Source of the DNA: Hyphomicrobiales bacterium
GTDB lineage: Bacteria > Pseudomonadota > Alphaproteobacteria > Rhizobiales > Rhizobiaceae
Direction of reading: 5' to 3'
NCBI GenBank assembly: GCA_900466475.1
Contig: UBMI01000005.1
Coordinates: 124,001 to 188,000 of the forward strand
Length of the DNA stretch: 64,000 nt
Positions 1 to 10,090 of this stretch are shown here, one piece after another. Both the position numbers and the translations under genes were made by a program. Each line of letters opens with the position of its first letter. Position 1 is the first letter of the stretch. The notes beneath the pieces are model-generated. The model ran no database searches, had not been told where the DNA came from, and saw only the letters and a list, made by a program, of their open reading frames with translations.

Positions 1-1663
1 GTCCGAACGCTATCATCTTTCCATTCTGGATGACGGCAACCATATCAACGGCGGCGAGTGCGCTCGGCCGGTGAGCGATGACGATTGCGATGCCACCGCG
101 GGCGCGCACTGCCCTGATCGTCTGGGTGAGTGCCATCTCGCCCTCGCCATCAAGGTTCGAATTGGGCTCATCCATGATGACGATGAAGGGATTGCGGTAG
201 AGCGCCCTTGCAAGACCGATGCGCTGGCGCTGCCCGGCAGAAAGCGAGATGCCCTGAGGCCCGAGGGCTGTGCGGTAGCCATCGGGCATGCGCACGACCA
301 TCTCATGAATACCCGTGGTTTGAGCGGCTTCGACGATCGCGCGCGGATCGACCTGCGGCTCCAGGCGCGAGATGTTTTCCTCGATCGTCGCGTCTAGGAG
401 CGCCACATCCTGCGGCAGGTATCCGACGTGCTGGCCGAGATCCGCATCCGACCATTGCGTGAGTTCCGCATCGTCGAGCCTGACGCTGCCGCGAAGGGTC
501 GGCCAGACACCGGTCAAGGCGCGTGCGAGCGTCGTCTTGCCGCCACCGCTTGGACCGATGATGCCGAGCGCCTGGCCTGCGGCGATCTCGAAGCTGACTT
601 CACTGAGAAGGACCCTTCCCGAGCCAGGCGCAGCGACTGTTATCTTCTCGACCTTCAGCGAGTGGGCAGGCGCTGGCAGCGCCATCGGCGCAACTGTGCC
701 CGAAAGCGCGATGACCGTCTCCTTCAGCCTGTTGAAGGCCGTACGGGCGGCGACAAAACCCTTCCAGTTGCCAATTGCGAGATCCACGGGCGCAAGCGCG
801 CGTGCGGAGGCAACCGAAGCGGCGATGATTGCACCCGCCGACAGCTCTCCCTTGATCGTCAACCAGGCGCCGAGGCCAAGCACGGCAGACTGCAGGATCA
901 TGCGAAGCACACGCGAAATCGCTCCGAAGGTACCGCTGATATCGTTGGTGCGGGTCTGCAGCTCGAGATGGTCCTGATTGGCGCGGTTGAAGCGATCGAC
1001 CGCGCGCCCTGCAAAGCCCATCGCCTTGAGGATATCGGCGTTGCGAGCATTGGAATCGGCAATGGCGTTGCGCTCTATCCCCGATTTATGCGTGGCGCTC
1101 GCCAAACGGCGCGTCATGAGTTCCGCCACGATCGTCAGTATCGAGAGGATGAACGCGCCGGCGAATGTGAGTGCTCCGAGATAGGGATGGAGCATGTAGA
1201 CGAAGATCAGATAGAGCGGCACCCATGGCAGGTCGAATAGGGCAACCGGGCCTTGACTGCCGAGGAAGGCACGAACCGTATCGACATCGCGTCCACGTTC
1301 CAGCGATTCAGCTGTCGAAAAGCCGAACCGCGGCATGTCGATCGCGACCTGATGCGCCATGGGAGCGATCCGACTGTCGAGCCGCGCACCCATGCGCACC
1401 AGAATTTGCGATCGGATGATGTCGAAGAATCCCTGGAACAGATAGAGGCCGATTGCCAGTGCCGAAAGTCCAAGGAGGGTTGGGACACTGCCGCTGGTCA
1501 GCGCACGGTCATAGATTTGCAGCATGTAGAAGGAACCGGTCAGCGCCAGAACGTTGATAACCCCTGACGTGATGACCAGGAACACCAATATGCCCCTTAA
1601 TCCATGGGTCAGTTTCCCGATCTGTTTGCGCTTGCTGCCGGTGAGCGGAGTTTTCGGACGCAT
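1..1663 (-). CDS. prtD: Type I secretion ABC transporter, fused permease/ATPase (PrtD/HlyB-like), 3' end cut by window edge
   Basis: This is an inner-membrane ABC exporter with the membrane domain fused to the ATPase, as in PrtD/RsaD-type type I secretion systems. The first 300 or so residues hold the hydrophobic membrane segments. The nucleotide-binding domain follows, with Walker A GPSGGGKTT near residue 366, signature LSAGQRQRIGLARAL near 473 and Walker B FIVMDEP near 497. The H-loop (IVIAHR) is present just before the edge. About 554 residues are visible, so only a short C-terminus is missing. The ATG at 1663 starts MRPKTPLTG. The gene lies 72 bases downstream of the RTX peroxidase on the same strand, so the peroxidase is its likely substrate. 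The membrane-fusion partner is probably beyond the left edge. The family is clear; the substrate is inferred from position. Confidence 0.93.
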   Translation of the reverse strand, partial: MRPKTPLTGSKRKQIGKLTHGLRGILVFLVITSGVINVLALTGSFYMLQIYDRALTSGSVPTLLGLSALAIGLYLFQGFFDIIRSQILVRMGARLDSRIAPMAHQVAIDMPRFGFSTAESLERGRDVDTVRAFLGSQGPVALFDLPWVPLYLIFVYMLHPYLGALTFAGAFILSILTIVAELMTRRLASATHKSGIERNAIADSNARNADILKAMGFAGRAVDRFNRANQDHLELQTRTNDISGTFGAISRVLRMILQSAVLGLGAWLTIKGELSAGAIIAASVASARALAPVDLAIGNWKGFVAARTAFNRLKETVIALSGTVAPMALPAPAHSLKVEKITVAAPGSGRVLLSEVSFEIAAGQALGIIGPSGGGKTTLARALTGVWPTLRGSVRLDDAELTQWSDADLGQHVGYLPQDVALLDATIEENISRLEPQVDPRAIVEAAQTTGIHEMVVRMPDGYRTALGPQGISLSAGQRQRIGLARALYRNPFIVIMDEPNSNLDGEGEMALTQTIRAVRARGGIAIVIAHRPSALAAVDMVAVIQNGKMIAFG

Positions 1664-1696
1664 ATCGTTCACCACTTCCTGCTTATATTGAGCTAA

Positions 1697-1725
1697 GCGG
1701 CGCGCCGGTCTGACCGGCGCGCCGC
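1697..1725 (-). terminator. Strong GC hairpin between the RTX peroxidase gene and its exporter gene
   Basis: A perfect 14-base inverted repeat (GCGGCGCGCCGGTC and its complement) flanks one central T. It sits 10 bases after the peroxidase stop codon and before the exporter start. Read on the minus strand it is followed only by a short T-poor stretch, so it may be a leaky terminator or an mRNA-stabilising stem rather than a full stop. Confidence 0.7.
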
Positions 1726-1735
1726 GTTTGGCGCA

Positions 1736-4700
1736 TTACAGATTGAAGTCCGAAGTGGTGAGGTTGTGGTTCCCCTTTACGCTGAGGCGAAGCTCGGCAC
1801 TGCTGTCGCCGTCAACGCTTGCCTGGACGACGGTGTAATCGCCATCGTCACGGGTCTCGTGGGTGACGATCAGTTGCGCAGCGCCGCTGAGGGTGGATCC
1901 TGCGACGAGCGTGAACGTCTGATTTCCGGAGACACCGTTGTTGGCGTCCGTGGCGCTGAGGTCGATCTTGTCTCCAGGCTGGAAGCCGATGATTGTATCG
2001 CCATCGGCATCCTTTTCGGACTGGAACACGAACCTGTCGTTTCCGGCCCCGCCATCCATGATGTTGGCGGAAGCATTGGCCGTGATCGTGTCGTTGCCTG
2101 AGCCCGTGACGACGTTCTCTACGCTCCAGAGCGTGTCGTTGCCGGATTGGCTGCTCGATACACTTCCTCTGCCCTTGAAGCCGCTTCCGAGATCGACCGT
2201 CAGGTTGGCGGTTATCGCTGCCATGTCCAGTGTGTCGCTGCCGGCATCGCCATAATAAATGTCGTCGCCGTCGCTTGCCTCGGCGATGAACGTATCGTCG
2301 CCGTCGCCGCCATGGGCCGTGTCGTTGCCGGCGCCACCGAAGACCATGTCGGCGCCCTCGTCGCTGAAGATGCGGTCGGATCCCGCATCACCATAGAGCA
2401 TGTCGTTTCCACCGCCGCCCATAAGGTCGTCGTTTCCGGCGCCGCCGAAGACCATGTCGTTGCCTGCCTCTCCACTGAGGAGGTCGTCACCGTCATCGCC
2501 CCGCATGATGTCGCTGCCGGCGCCGCCGGTCGCCACATCATTGCCGGCGAATGCTATGATCATTTCCCCACTTGCCGTGCCGACAAGCACATCGGCGGCG
2601 ACAGTGCCGACGATCGTGGTTCCCGTTGCTGCTTCGGGAACGGGTGGTGTCGGCGTTTCTGGCGTCGGCACCTCTTCTTCTGCATCGACCTCGCCGTTGA
2701 ATTGCGGCAGGCCACCTTCGCTGGTGAAGCGAATGCTGTGCTGGCTGCTTGTCATTGTGGTCACGCCGTTTTCATCCGTCGTGATTTCGTAATCATCGGC
2801 ACTCGTGCCCGCGGGCAGGTCGATGACGTCCTGCGGTCGCAAGGTGCCGACGATCGTGTCATTGCCACCGTTCGAGCGGAACACGATACGGTGCGCAGAG
2901 GTGAGTGCCGAGATGTCGATCGTGTCATCACCGGCGCCACCATCAATTGTGATCGTGTTCAGCCGCAGGCTTGTTGCCGAGAAGTCGCCGATCACCTGGA
3001 ACGTATCGCCTCCGGCAGAGCCGGGTCCGGACGGATCGACACCGTTGATCCGGATCTCTTCGATCTCACGCAACTCGGCGATAACAGAGGTGGCAAAATC
3101 GGTATTGGCGCCCCGCGTGATGACGATCTCTGTAGCGGCATTCAGGCTTGCGCCATTGTTGCCGGCCAATGCGTCCCATGCAGCGCGGGTATAGATGCGG
3201 TAGGTTTCTGCGACCGCGCTGTTGCCTGTGATCACGAAAGTGTCCCCGGCCTGCCCTTCCGTGCCGCCATTGACGATGTCGCGCCCGTCGGAATTCGCCA
3301 GCGACGTCGCTGTCGCGTTGTTGGCGTTCCAGTTGAACGTATCGTCACCGGCATCGCCGTTGAGGGTGTCGTTGCCTGTGCCGCCGTTGACGACGTCGTT
3401 GCCGGCTCCGGCATTGACGGTGTCGTTGCCGCCAAGCGCATTGATCGTGTCCGCACCAGCGGTGCCATTATGCGTCTGGCCGGCTGCAGCGCCGTTGATC
3501 ACGTTTCCGGCAGTTGCGAGCGTGAAGTCGGAGATGTCGATACCGGCATTGTTGACCCCGTTGATCTGGATCGTGCCCTGGATGGTCGAGGCCGGCCCGT
3601 TCTCGCGGATGGTAATGATCGTGTTGCCGCCGCTGGCGGATTCGAACACCCGATTGGCGAAGTTCACCGCCGTTATCCCCAGCCCGCTGAGGTCGATGCG
3701 ATCCTGGTTCGCCGGCGTGCCGCCGGTGGCATCGAAGCTGTTGATGACATCGGCTCCGAAGCCGGTCGAATTGTAGATGATGGTGTTGACGCCGCCGCCT
3801 ACATCGATCGTGTCGTTGCCGGCACCGCCGATGATGGTGTCGTTGTCGTCACCGCCATTCAGCGTGTCGTTGCCGTCGCCGCCGTCGAGCAGGTCAGCTC
3901 CGGCGGCACCATTGAGCGTATCGTTGTTGCCGCCGCCGAAGAGCTGGTTGGCGGCGCCATTGCCGTTGATCGTGTTGGCGAGCGTGTTGCCGCGTCCGGT
4001 GACCGCGGCGCCGATGAGATTGAGGTTCTCCACCTCGGCCCCGAGCGTGTAGTCGACGCTGGAGTCGACACGGTCCGTGCCGCCTGCCGCCAGTTCCGTC
4101 ACCACGTCGCCGGCATCGTCGACAGAATAGATGTCGTCCCCGACACCGCCCAGCATGGCGTCGGCACCAAGGCCGCCGTTCAGCGTGTCATTGCCGCCAA
4201 GCCCCGTCAGCGTATCGGCGAGATCGCCACCGGTGATGACGTTATTGCCATCGTTGCCGGTGCCGACGAACTGGTCGGCGTCGACACCCGTATAGGTCAG
4301 GTTCTCGACATTGGCGAAAGTGGCCAGTGTGTAGAGTGCCGCTGTCGTCTCGACCGTGTCGGTACCGCCAGCCGCGGCCTCGACGATCAGATCCTCGCCG
4401 GTATCGTCGACATAGGTGTCGTTGCCGGCGCCACCGACCAGTGTGTCGATATCGTCGCCGCCGTCGAGCGTGTCGTTACCGGCGCCGCCGACGAGCAGAT
4501 CCTCACCAAGTCCGCCATTGAGCGTATCGTTGCCCTCATGGCCGAACAGCAGGTCGAAGCCGGTATTGCCGGTCAGGGTATCGTTAGCCGTCGTGCCTGC
4601 GAGTGCCGTGTTGATGCCGACAGCCGCCGTCCGCTCGCCGTTGTCATCCGTGCTAAGCGCATAGTCGCCGGTCAGAACATAGCCTTCGAAGGTACTGCCG

Positions 4701-7700
4701 TTGAAGTTGATGAACTCCACCGCTTCGCCGGCGGTGTCGAAGTGATCGGTGACGGTTGCCTGCTGGCCGTTGAACTGGATGACCAGGTCGTCGTTGCCGC
4801 CGCCGGCGGTCACTTCGAACATGTTGAGCCCGGTAAGAGCGGCCGGTAGTGCCGGCGGCACGGTGCCTCCGACAGTGATGCGGTCGGTACCGGCTGTTTC
4901 GTTGATGACGTCGATGCCGTCGCCGAGATTGATGACATAGGTGTCGTTGCCAGCGCCGCCGTTCAGTGTCTCGGTGGCGCTGGAGAAGGCGATCGACAGG
5001 TTATTGATCCCGACAAAATCGCCGCTGTTATTCGTGCCGGCCACTACGAACCTGATTGCCGAATTGGCACCGAACGGTCCGTTCAATGGCAAGTTGATTA
5101 TCGATCCTGTGTTGGATGCGCCGGTTATGGTCTGGATCGTCTGATTGAAGTTGACGCCATCGGCGGCAAACAGAACCGTGACCGTTTCTCCCGCGTCGAA
5201 GCCGCTCTCATTGTAGGTGTAGCTGATGGTGGCGCTCGATGCACCCGACAGATTGACGGATCGCGTGATCGTCGCCGTGCCGTTGCCCGGATCGTTGTCA
5301 TCATCGCGCAGGCGCAACTCGTTGGTACCGTCGTCAATGCGGATCTGGCCTGCGGCTGCGCTATTCGTATTGCCGTTGTCTCCTGTTTCAACCCAAGACG
5401 TGGCCCATACTGCCGTCCCAGTCGATCCATTCAGCACGGTGTTGTCGAAATTATCGGCATAAGTGCCTGAGGCGCCCGCCGTGCTCGGCCCACCAACGAG
5501 GATGTCGTTGCCGTCGCCGCCGTTGAGGACGTCGTTGCCGCCGAGGCCTAGCATCAGGTCGTCGCCGGTTGTGCCATTGAGAACGTTGTTGCCTTCGGTA
5601 CCGACGATTATGCCGACGCTGCCATCGGTAAATTGCAGGCGCTCTACATTTCGCAGCCGGTCGGAGCCATCGAGGTTGAGCTCGGTAACGTCTGTGACGG
5701 TGACCTGCCCATCGGCAGTCGCGCCGAACGTATAGTCGCCCCTCGCACCCTGGAACACTGCCGTATCGACATCACCAGCCGTCGTATCGGTCCGGATGGT
5801 CCGCACGATCGCCAGTTGGCCAGGGTTTATCGAACCGTTGAACATCGCGGCAGCCAGCGTCGTCATGCTGTTGTGCAGCGCGATCGGCTGACCGGTATGT
5901 TGCGTGTCGCCTGGTGCAAAGACACCGATCTGGACGTCGAGCCATTTGTCGCCGTCGATGATGTCGTCTCCGGCAAGGCCTTTCATGATGTCACTGCCGT
6001 CGCCACCAAGGATGATGTCGCCGGCGCTGAATTCCGTCACTCCCGCGCCAAGGATTTCCTGGAGGCCCTGGATGAGAGCGATGCCCTCGGCCGTCAGCGC
6101 ACTGCCCTGATAGCCCTCGGTGCCGCCCTGAGTAGCGGGGAGCCGCTCTGCCGCGAGCGTGTTCGTGCCAGTCAGGACATCGCCGAATTTCGTGCCCGAC
6201 AGACCTTCGACCGACTCGTATTCGTCGAGCGCAGCATTCTGGGGCAGCGTTGGTGCCTCGTCGAAGACGATCGGGATCGACAGATCGGCGTTCACGAAGT
6301 TCGGGTTGTCCTTGTAGGTCGCCCAGTCAAAACCGGACATGCCCACCATCTTGCCGCGACCGGCGCTGCCGACGAAGATATCGTCGCCGCCCTCGCCGAT
6401 GAACTCGTCAAAGCCGCCATCGCCGAGGAACACATCGTGGCCATCGATCTCGTCATGCGAGAAGATTTCGTCGAAGTTATCCCCGGGTGCACCGTCGAAT
6501 GTGCCGGTTTCGATCCAGTCATTGCCCTCATTGCCAAGGATGCGTTCGGCATTCTTGTTGCCGTAGATGAAGTCGTTGCCGGTGCCGGCAAAGACTTCCG
6601 ATCCCATGTCCGTGCCCAGGAAGATGAAGTCCTGGCCGTCATTGCCCATGACGAGGTCGAGACCAGGCCCGGCATGCACGACGTCATTGCCCTTGCCGGC
6701 CTTGATATTGTCGTCGCCGCCGCTGTCGACGATGATGTCGTCGCCGTCGCCACCGTTGATGATGTCGTTGCCGAAGCCACCTTCGAGCCGGTCGTTGCCG
6801 CCATCGCCGAATAGCGTGTCGTCACCGATACCTGCGATTATGGTGTCATTGGCTTCAGTGCCACCCATGACCACATGGTCGCCGCCGGTGTAGCGCAGGT
6901 AGTTGGTGTCTGCGCCCGGTGTTGCCGGATTGTTGCGGATGACAAGCTGCGTCAGGATGCCGTCGCCGACCGGATCGGTGCTCTCCAGAGTTCCGTCGCC
7001 GTCGAGATCGTTGAACTGCCGGGTCTGGTTGACCTCGAGAATGAGACCGGGGGTCGAGAAGACATCGGATGGCAGGTGGGTCGCATCGGTATTGCGCATG
7101 ATCATCGCGGCGAAGGAGTTGTTCTCCATCTCGCCGAAGAGATGCAAGCCATCGAGGCGCTGCAGATAGTAGAAACGGTCGCCGTTCTGCAGCTTTTCCA
7201 TCTGCATTTCGAAGACGAAATTGAAGGTCGAGCCAAGCATGCCGCCGAAGGGCATGATCGCTTCGGCCAAGCCGCCGATCCAGAGATCGACATCGTTGAG
7301 GCCGCCAAGCGAACCGCCGGCATAGGCCCCGGTTGCGTTGAGGAAGTCGAGCCGATCGAGCGGAACCTCCATTCCACCGACCGACACGCCGGTGATTAGG
7401 GTAAGTGCCGCGTTACGTTTACCTTCAAGTGTCGTCTCGTCGGTGATCAGGGAATGCGTGCCGTAAGCCGCGACGAAGTTGATAATCGAGGCCTCGTGCT
7501 TCAGATGGCCGGCGAAATCGACCCAGCTCTCATAGGGCTTGAGCAAGACATCCTGATTGGTGGCGTTGTAGAACTGCGTACGGGCCGCATTCAGCGACGG
7601 TACGCCGGTGTCACGGCCGCGGGCCAGGTTGATGGTGGCAAGATCGAGCGGTAGGCCGAGCAGGTTGTTGCGCAGGGCGCTGGTGACGAACTCGTCGATC

Positions 7701-9823
7701 TCGTTGCCCGCCTGCCGCGTCATGCCGCGAACGATGGCGCCTGCCGAAATATCGGCATCGACAGTTTCCGTGCCGCCGTTGTTCTCGAACTGCAGGGGAT
7801 TGAGGAAACCTTCGATCAGGCCGATATGGTCTGGGTTGAAGTTCGGATCGAAGCGGTCGATCGATTCCGTCAGCATCGAGTGGCCGAAACGATAGACCAC
7901 ATGCGCGAATTCGGCGACGATCGACGGATCGATGGTGACGTCGTAGCCGTCGGGAACCAGGAAGACGTTGATGTTCGGCTGGATCTTGCGGGCGAATTCT
8001 TCGAATACGAGATGCTGATACTGCATCTCGGTGCCGAACTTGGCAGCCTGGAAGAGGCGCTCGCCGTCCCAGACGAGACCAGCCGCCGTGGCTGGAACCT
8101 CGGCAACGTCGTCAATGAGCCATTCGTTCAGAAAGGCCACAGCCTCTGCCTGTGACGCGCCGCCGCCCAGCATGGCAACGGCATCCGTGAACACAACATC
8201 CTTGGTGTGTTCCACCAGCCGGTTGTGCTCCGAGTGGAACACGTGGTGCACCGCAGTCAGGCCGATATTCTCGTTGGCTCGGCCATCGCCGGCGACATAG
8301 TGCGCATCGAGCAATTCGTTGTCGTAGACTCCAGGCTCGTTGCCCGGGTTATCAAGTCCGATCTCGATGTCGCCGTCGGCCAGTCCACCCGGCACCGCAT
8401 TATGCGCGATATCGGCAAGGAAGGCGTGGCCGGTCAGGATCGCATTTGCCGGCACGGCAACGCCCAATCCTCCATTGGCCAGAGGATTTCCTTCGACAAG
8501 GCCTGTGGTGGTCACCATCTGCGGGAAACCATTCGGTCCGCGGATGAATTCGCCATAGGGGTCCGTGGCGAGCAACGGAACGTTGCCGACATTGGCGTCG
8601 GCAAGCTGGATGCCCAGCATGGAAGCGGCCTGCGCCTTCAGGTCCGCCCATGTCGCCATGCCGCCATTGCCGCCCTCGATGAGCTTGCCGGTCGAGACCG
8701 GGTCGCCGGCAGCGTTAAATACATAGGCCCTGAGGAAGACTTGATGAGACGGATGGGACGTATAGGTCTGATTCTGATCGACGAATGAGGTCGTCGTGTT
8801 TACCGGACGATCGGTATTGTCGGCAGCTTCGTTGACGGCCGTTGCCGGGTCGTCATTCATGATGCCGTCGGCGCCGGGGCCGGCAAGGGTGGCGCGTGTG
8901 AGCACCATAAAATTGGTGTCGCTTCCTTCGACATAGAGAGGATCGTCGGGCATCAACGGGATGAAGACCGTGCCATTGCCGCCCTTGGCGACGAGGTCGA
9001 GACCGTGATCGAAGAATTGGCCGAAGAGGGTGAACCAGGAATTGAACGGCGCCGACAGGCCCTCGTCAGGCGCGGCATTGGTGATGACAACATTGACGCC
9101 TTCGAGTTCGACGCCGTTTGCTTCGAGCAGAGCCATCAAAGCGTCATCTTGCGCATCAAGCGCCGCTTGCGCGGTCGCCAGATTGGCCGCGGTCGCGGTG
9201 GCGGCGTCCTGCAGGGCCTGATTACCGGGGCTTGCGGACGCGGCGGCCTGTGCCTCGGCGTTTAGCCGCTCGGCCGTGCCCACGTCGTTGAACAACGGAC
9301 GCAGCGGCTCGTAGGCCGCCGTGATCTGGGCGGTCACCGTCATCTGCTGCGCTGCCGGGACAATACCGGCGCGCTGAAGGGCCGTCAGGATCGCCGAAGG
9401 ATTGCCGAGCGTCTGATCGACGATCAGGTTGGAGATCGTGCGGACCGTCGGGTCGAAGACGTCGCTGGGGGCCGCCGTGCCGGGTCCGTCATTGTCGACA
9501 CCAGGCTGGTAGGTCACGGGAACCAGAGCGCCTCCCGGCCCGCCCGGCACCATGACCGTCTTGAACTGCGTGCCGAGGTTTTCGGGAAACTCGTTGTCGG
9601 CCGCGCCCCATTCCGGATGCAGCGGATTGTTGTATGTGCCGTCGACAGTGCGCAGGCCCCAGGCGAGATTATAGGTCGGGATCGAGCCGCCAACTCCGAA
9701 AAGCGGCTTTGCCACGTTGTTCGGATCGCCGGTCGATGTGCCTTGCCGGAAAGCGGCATCGGCTTCCGCAATTTTGATCTGCTTCAAGATGAAATCGAGA
9801 TCCGATCGAATATAGGTGACCAT
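1736..9823 (-). CDS. Giant secreted RTX protein with an animal-type haem peroxidase domain
   Basis: This 2695-residue protein joins a peroxidase-cyclooxygenase-superfamily domain (about residues 30-920) to RTX calcium-binding repeat blocks reaching almost to the C-terminus. The haem-site residues of mammalian peroxidases are all visible: distal Q269, D272 and H273 (GQFFDH), the R515xxE518 pair before EHNRL, proximal H648 (YRFGHSML) and N732 (INLARGRD). D272 and E518 are the positions that form ester bonds to haem in myeloperoxidase. A beta-rich, non-RTX domain interrupts the repeats at about residues 1455-1615. There is no N-terminal signal peptide, and the C-terminus ends in SDFNL, as expected for a type I secretion signal. 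The ATG at 9823 follows a strong ribosome site (AAAGGGGGGAG). Known relatives are bacterial RTX peroxidases; the substrate is unknown. Oxidative defence, biofilm or plant-surface roles are guesses. Confidence 0.93.
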   Translation of the reverse strand: MVTYIRSDLDFILKQIKIAEADAAFRQGTSTGDPNNVAKPLFGVGGSIPTYNLAWGLRTVDGTYNNPLHPEWGAADNEFPENLGTQFKTVMVPGGPGGALVPVTYQPGVDNDGPGTAAPSDVFDPTVRTISNLIVDQTLGNPSAILTALQRAGIVPAAQQMTVTAQITAAYEPLRPLFNDVGTAERLNAEAQAAASASPGNQALQDAATATAANLATAQAALDAQDDALMALLEANGVELEGVNVVITNAAPDEGLSAPFNSWFTLFGQFFDHGLDLVAKGGNGTVFIPLMPDDPLYVEGSDTNFMVLTRATLAGPGADGIMNDDPATAVNEAADNTDRPVNTTTSFVDQNQTYTSHPSHQVFLRAYVFNAAGDPVSTGKLIEGGNGGMATWADLKAQAASMLGIQLADANVGNVPLLATDPYGEFIRGPNGFPQMVTTTGLVEGNPLANGGLGVAVPANAILTGHAFLADIAHNAVPGGLADGDIEIGLDNPGNEPGVYDNELLDAHYVAGDGRANENIGLTAVHHVFHSEHNRLVEHTKDVVFTDAVAMLGGGASQAEAVAFLNEWLIDDVAEVPATAAGLVWDGERLFQAAKFGTEMQYQHLVFEEFARKIQPNINVFLVPDGYDVTIDPSIVAEFAHVVYRFGHSMLTESIDRFDPNFNPDHIGLIEGFLNPLQFENNGGTETVDADISAGAIVRGMTRQAGNEIDEFVTSALRNNLLGLPLDLATINLARGRDTGVPSLNAARTQFYNATNQDVLLKPYESWVDFAGHLKHEASIINFVAAYGTHSLITDETTLEGKRNAALTLITGVSVGGMEVPLDRLDFLNATGAYAGGSLGGLNDVDLWIGGLAEAIMPFGGMLGSTFNFVFEMQMEKLQNGDRFYYLQRLDGLHLFGEMENNSFAAMIMRNTDATHLPSDVFSTPGLILEVNQTRQFNDLDGDGTLESTDPVGDGILTQLVIRNNPATPGADTNYLRYTGGDHVVMGGTEANDTIIAGIGDDTLFGDGGNDRLEGGFGNDIINGGDGDDIIVDSGGDDNIKAGKGNDVVHAGPGLDLVMGNDGQDFIFLGTDMGSEVFAGTGNDFIYGNKNAERILGNEGNDWIETGTFDGAPGDNFDEIFSHDEIDGHDVFLGDGGFDEFIGEGGDDIFVGSAGRGKMVGMSGFDWATYKDNPNFVNADLSIPIVFDEAPTLPQNAALDEYESVEGLSGTKFGDVLTGTNTLAAERLPATQGGTEGYQGSALTAEGIALIQGLQEILGAGVTEFSAGDIILGGDGSDIMKGLAGDDIIDGDKWLDVQIGVFAPGDTQHTGQPIALHNSMTTLAAAMFNGSINPGQLAIVRTIRTDTTAGDVDTAVFQGARGDYTFGATADGQVTVTDVTELNLDGSDRLRNVERLQFTDGSVGIIVGTEGNNVLNGTTGDDLMLGLGGNDVLNGGDGNDILVGGPSTAGASGTYADNFDNTVLNGSTGTAVWATSWVETGDNGNTNSAAAGQIRIDDGTNELRLRDDDNDPGNGTATITRSVNLSGASSATISYTYNESGFDAGETVTVLFAADGVNFNQTIQTITGASNTGSIINLPLNGPFGANSAIRFVVAGTNNSGDFVGINNLSIAFSSATETLNGGAGNDTYVINLGDGIDVINETAGTDRITVGGTVPPALPAALTGLNMFEVTAGGGNDDLVIQFNGQQATVTDHFDTAGEAVEFINFNGSTFEGYVLTGDYALSTDDNGERTAAVGINTALAGTTANDTLTGNTGFDLLFGHEGNDTLNGGLGEDLLVGGAGNDTLDGGDDIDTLVGGAGNDTYVDDTGEDLIVEAAAGGTDTVETTAALYTLATFANVENLTYTGVDADQFVGTGNDGNNVITGGDLADTLTGLGGNDTLNGGLGADAMLGGVGDDIYSVDDAGDVVTELAAGGTDRVDSSVDYTLGAEVENLNLIGAAVTGRGNTLANTINGNGAANQLFGGGNNDTLNGAAGADLLDGGDGNDTLNGGDDNDTIIGGAGNDTIDVGGGVNTIIYNSTGFGADVINSFDATGGTPANQDRIDLSGLGITAVNFANRVFESASGGNTIITIRENGPASTIQGTIQINGVNNAGIDISDFTLATAGNVINGAAAGQTHNGTAGADTINALGGNDTVNAGAGNDVVNGGTGNDTLNGDAGDDTFNWNANNATATSLANSDGRDIVNGGTEGQAGDTFVITGNSAVAETYRIYTRAAWDALAGNNGASLNAATEIVITRGANTDFATSVIAELREIEEIRINGVDPSGPGSAGGDTFQVIGDFSATSLRLNTITIDGGAGDDTIDISALTSAHRIVFRSNGGNDTIVGTLRPQDVIDLPAGTSADDYEITTDENGVTTMTSSQHSIRFTSEGGLPQFNGEVDAEEEVPTPETPTPPVPEAATGTTIVGTVAADVLVGTASGEMIIAFAGNDVATGGAGSDIMRGDDGDDLLSGEAGNDMVFGGAGNDDLMGGGGNDMLYGDAGSDRIFSDEGADMVFGGAGNDTAHGGDGDDTFIAEASDGDDIYYGDAGSDTLDMAAITANLTVDLGSGFKGRGSVSSSQSGNDTLWSVENVVTGSGNDTITANASANIMDGGAGNDRFVFQSEKDADGDTIIGFQPGDKIDLSATDANNGVSGNQTFTLVAGSTLSGAAQLIVTHETRDDGDYTVVQASVDGDSSAELRLSVKGNHNLTTSDFNL
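2250..6870 (-). repeat. RTX nonapeptide repeat blocks (GGxGxDxUx) within the peroxidase gene
   Basis: Clusters of glycine/aspartate-rich nonapeptides such as [11 protein letters not shown] and GGAGNDTL recur in at least eight blocks, the main ones near 6870-6430, 5600-5490, 4600-4400, 4250-4110, 3960-3780, 3470-3340 and 2560-2280. They are expected to fold into parallel beta-rolls on binding calcium outside the cell. At DNA level the blocks give an imperfect, high-GC repeat that leaves long open frames on the other strand. Confidence 0.9.
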
Positions 9824-10090
9824 TTTACTCCCCCCTTTGGATTGCTCAGGAAACGGTTCGTTCCGGCAATGCTTCTTTCCGGCCTGCGATGGCAGACAGA
9901 GGCAGCTCTGCTGCAGATCTTCTACCGGCGTTTCGGAGATGAATTTGCGAAAGCCGATAGAAAATCTTCAGGATTGTCTGCGACGATCAAATATTGTCTT
10001 TTGGCAAGGCGAAGAGATAGTTCCAAAGGTCCGCAGACATTTACGGACTTTGGTCTTCAGGAGGCCGGGACGTTAGGCCCGGAAGAAAAA
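9824..10090. other. Divergent intergenic region between the peroxidase and histidine kinase genes
   Basis: These 267 bases separate two divergent genes and should hold both promoters. I see an imperfect inverted repeat (10023-10053) but no convincing sigma-70 hexamer pair. An open frame reading into the kinase from the left extends back into the peroxidase gene; I regard that extension as non-coding. Confidence 0.5.
10023..10053. promoter_or_regulatory. Inverted repeat upstream of the histidine kinase
   Basis: CCAAAGGTCCG (10023-10033) faces CGGACTTTGG (10044-10053), complementary apart from one extra G. It ends 37 bases before the proposed kinase start. It could be an operator, possibly for the neighbouring response regulator, or a leader hairpin. 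Confidence 0.4.

Noticed and set aside
2147..4849. A 900-codon open frame on the plus strand opposite the RTX gene
   Set aside because: It is a by-product of the high-GC Gly/Asp repeat coding on the minus strand; its translation is low-complexity and matches no family.
2250..6870. Tandem repeats suggesting a CRISPR array or DNA satellite
   Set aside because: The repeats are imperfect, in frame, and encode RTX nonapeptides; there are no constant repeats with unique spacers.
9617..10090. N-terminal extension of the histidine kinase frame
   Set aside because: It would overlap the divergent peroxidase gene and adds no recognisable domain before the first membrane helix.
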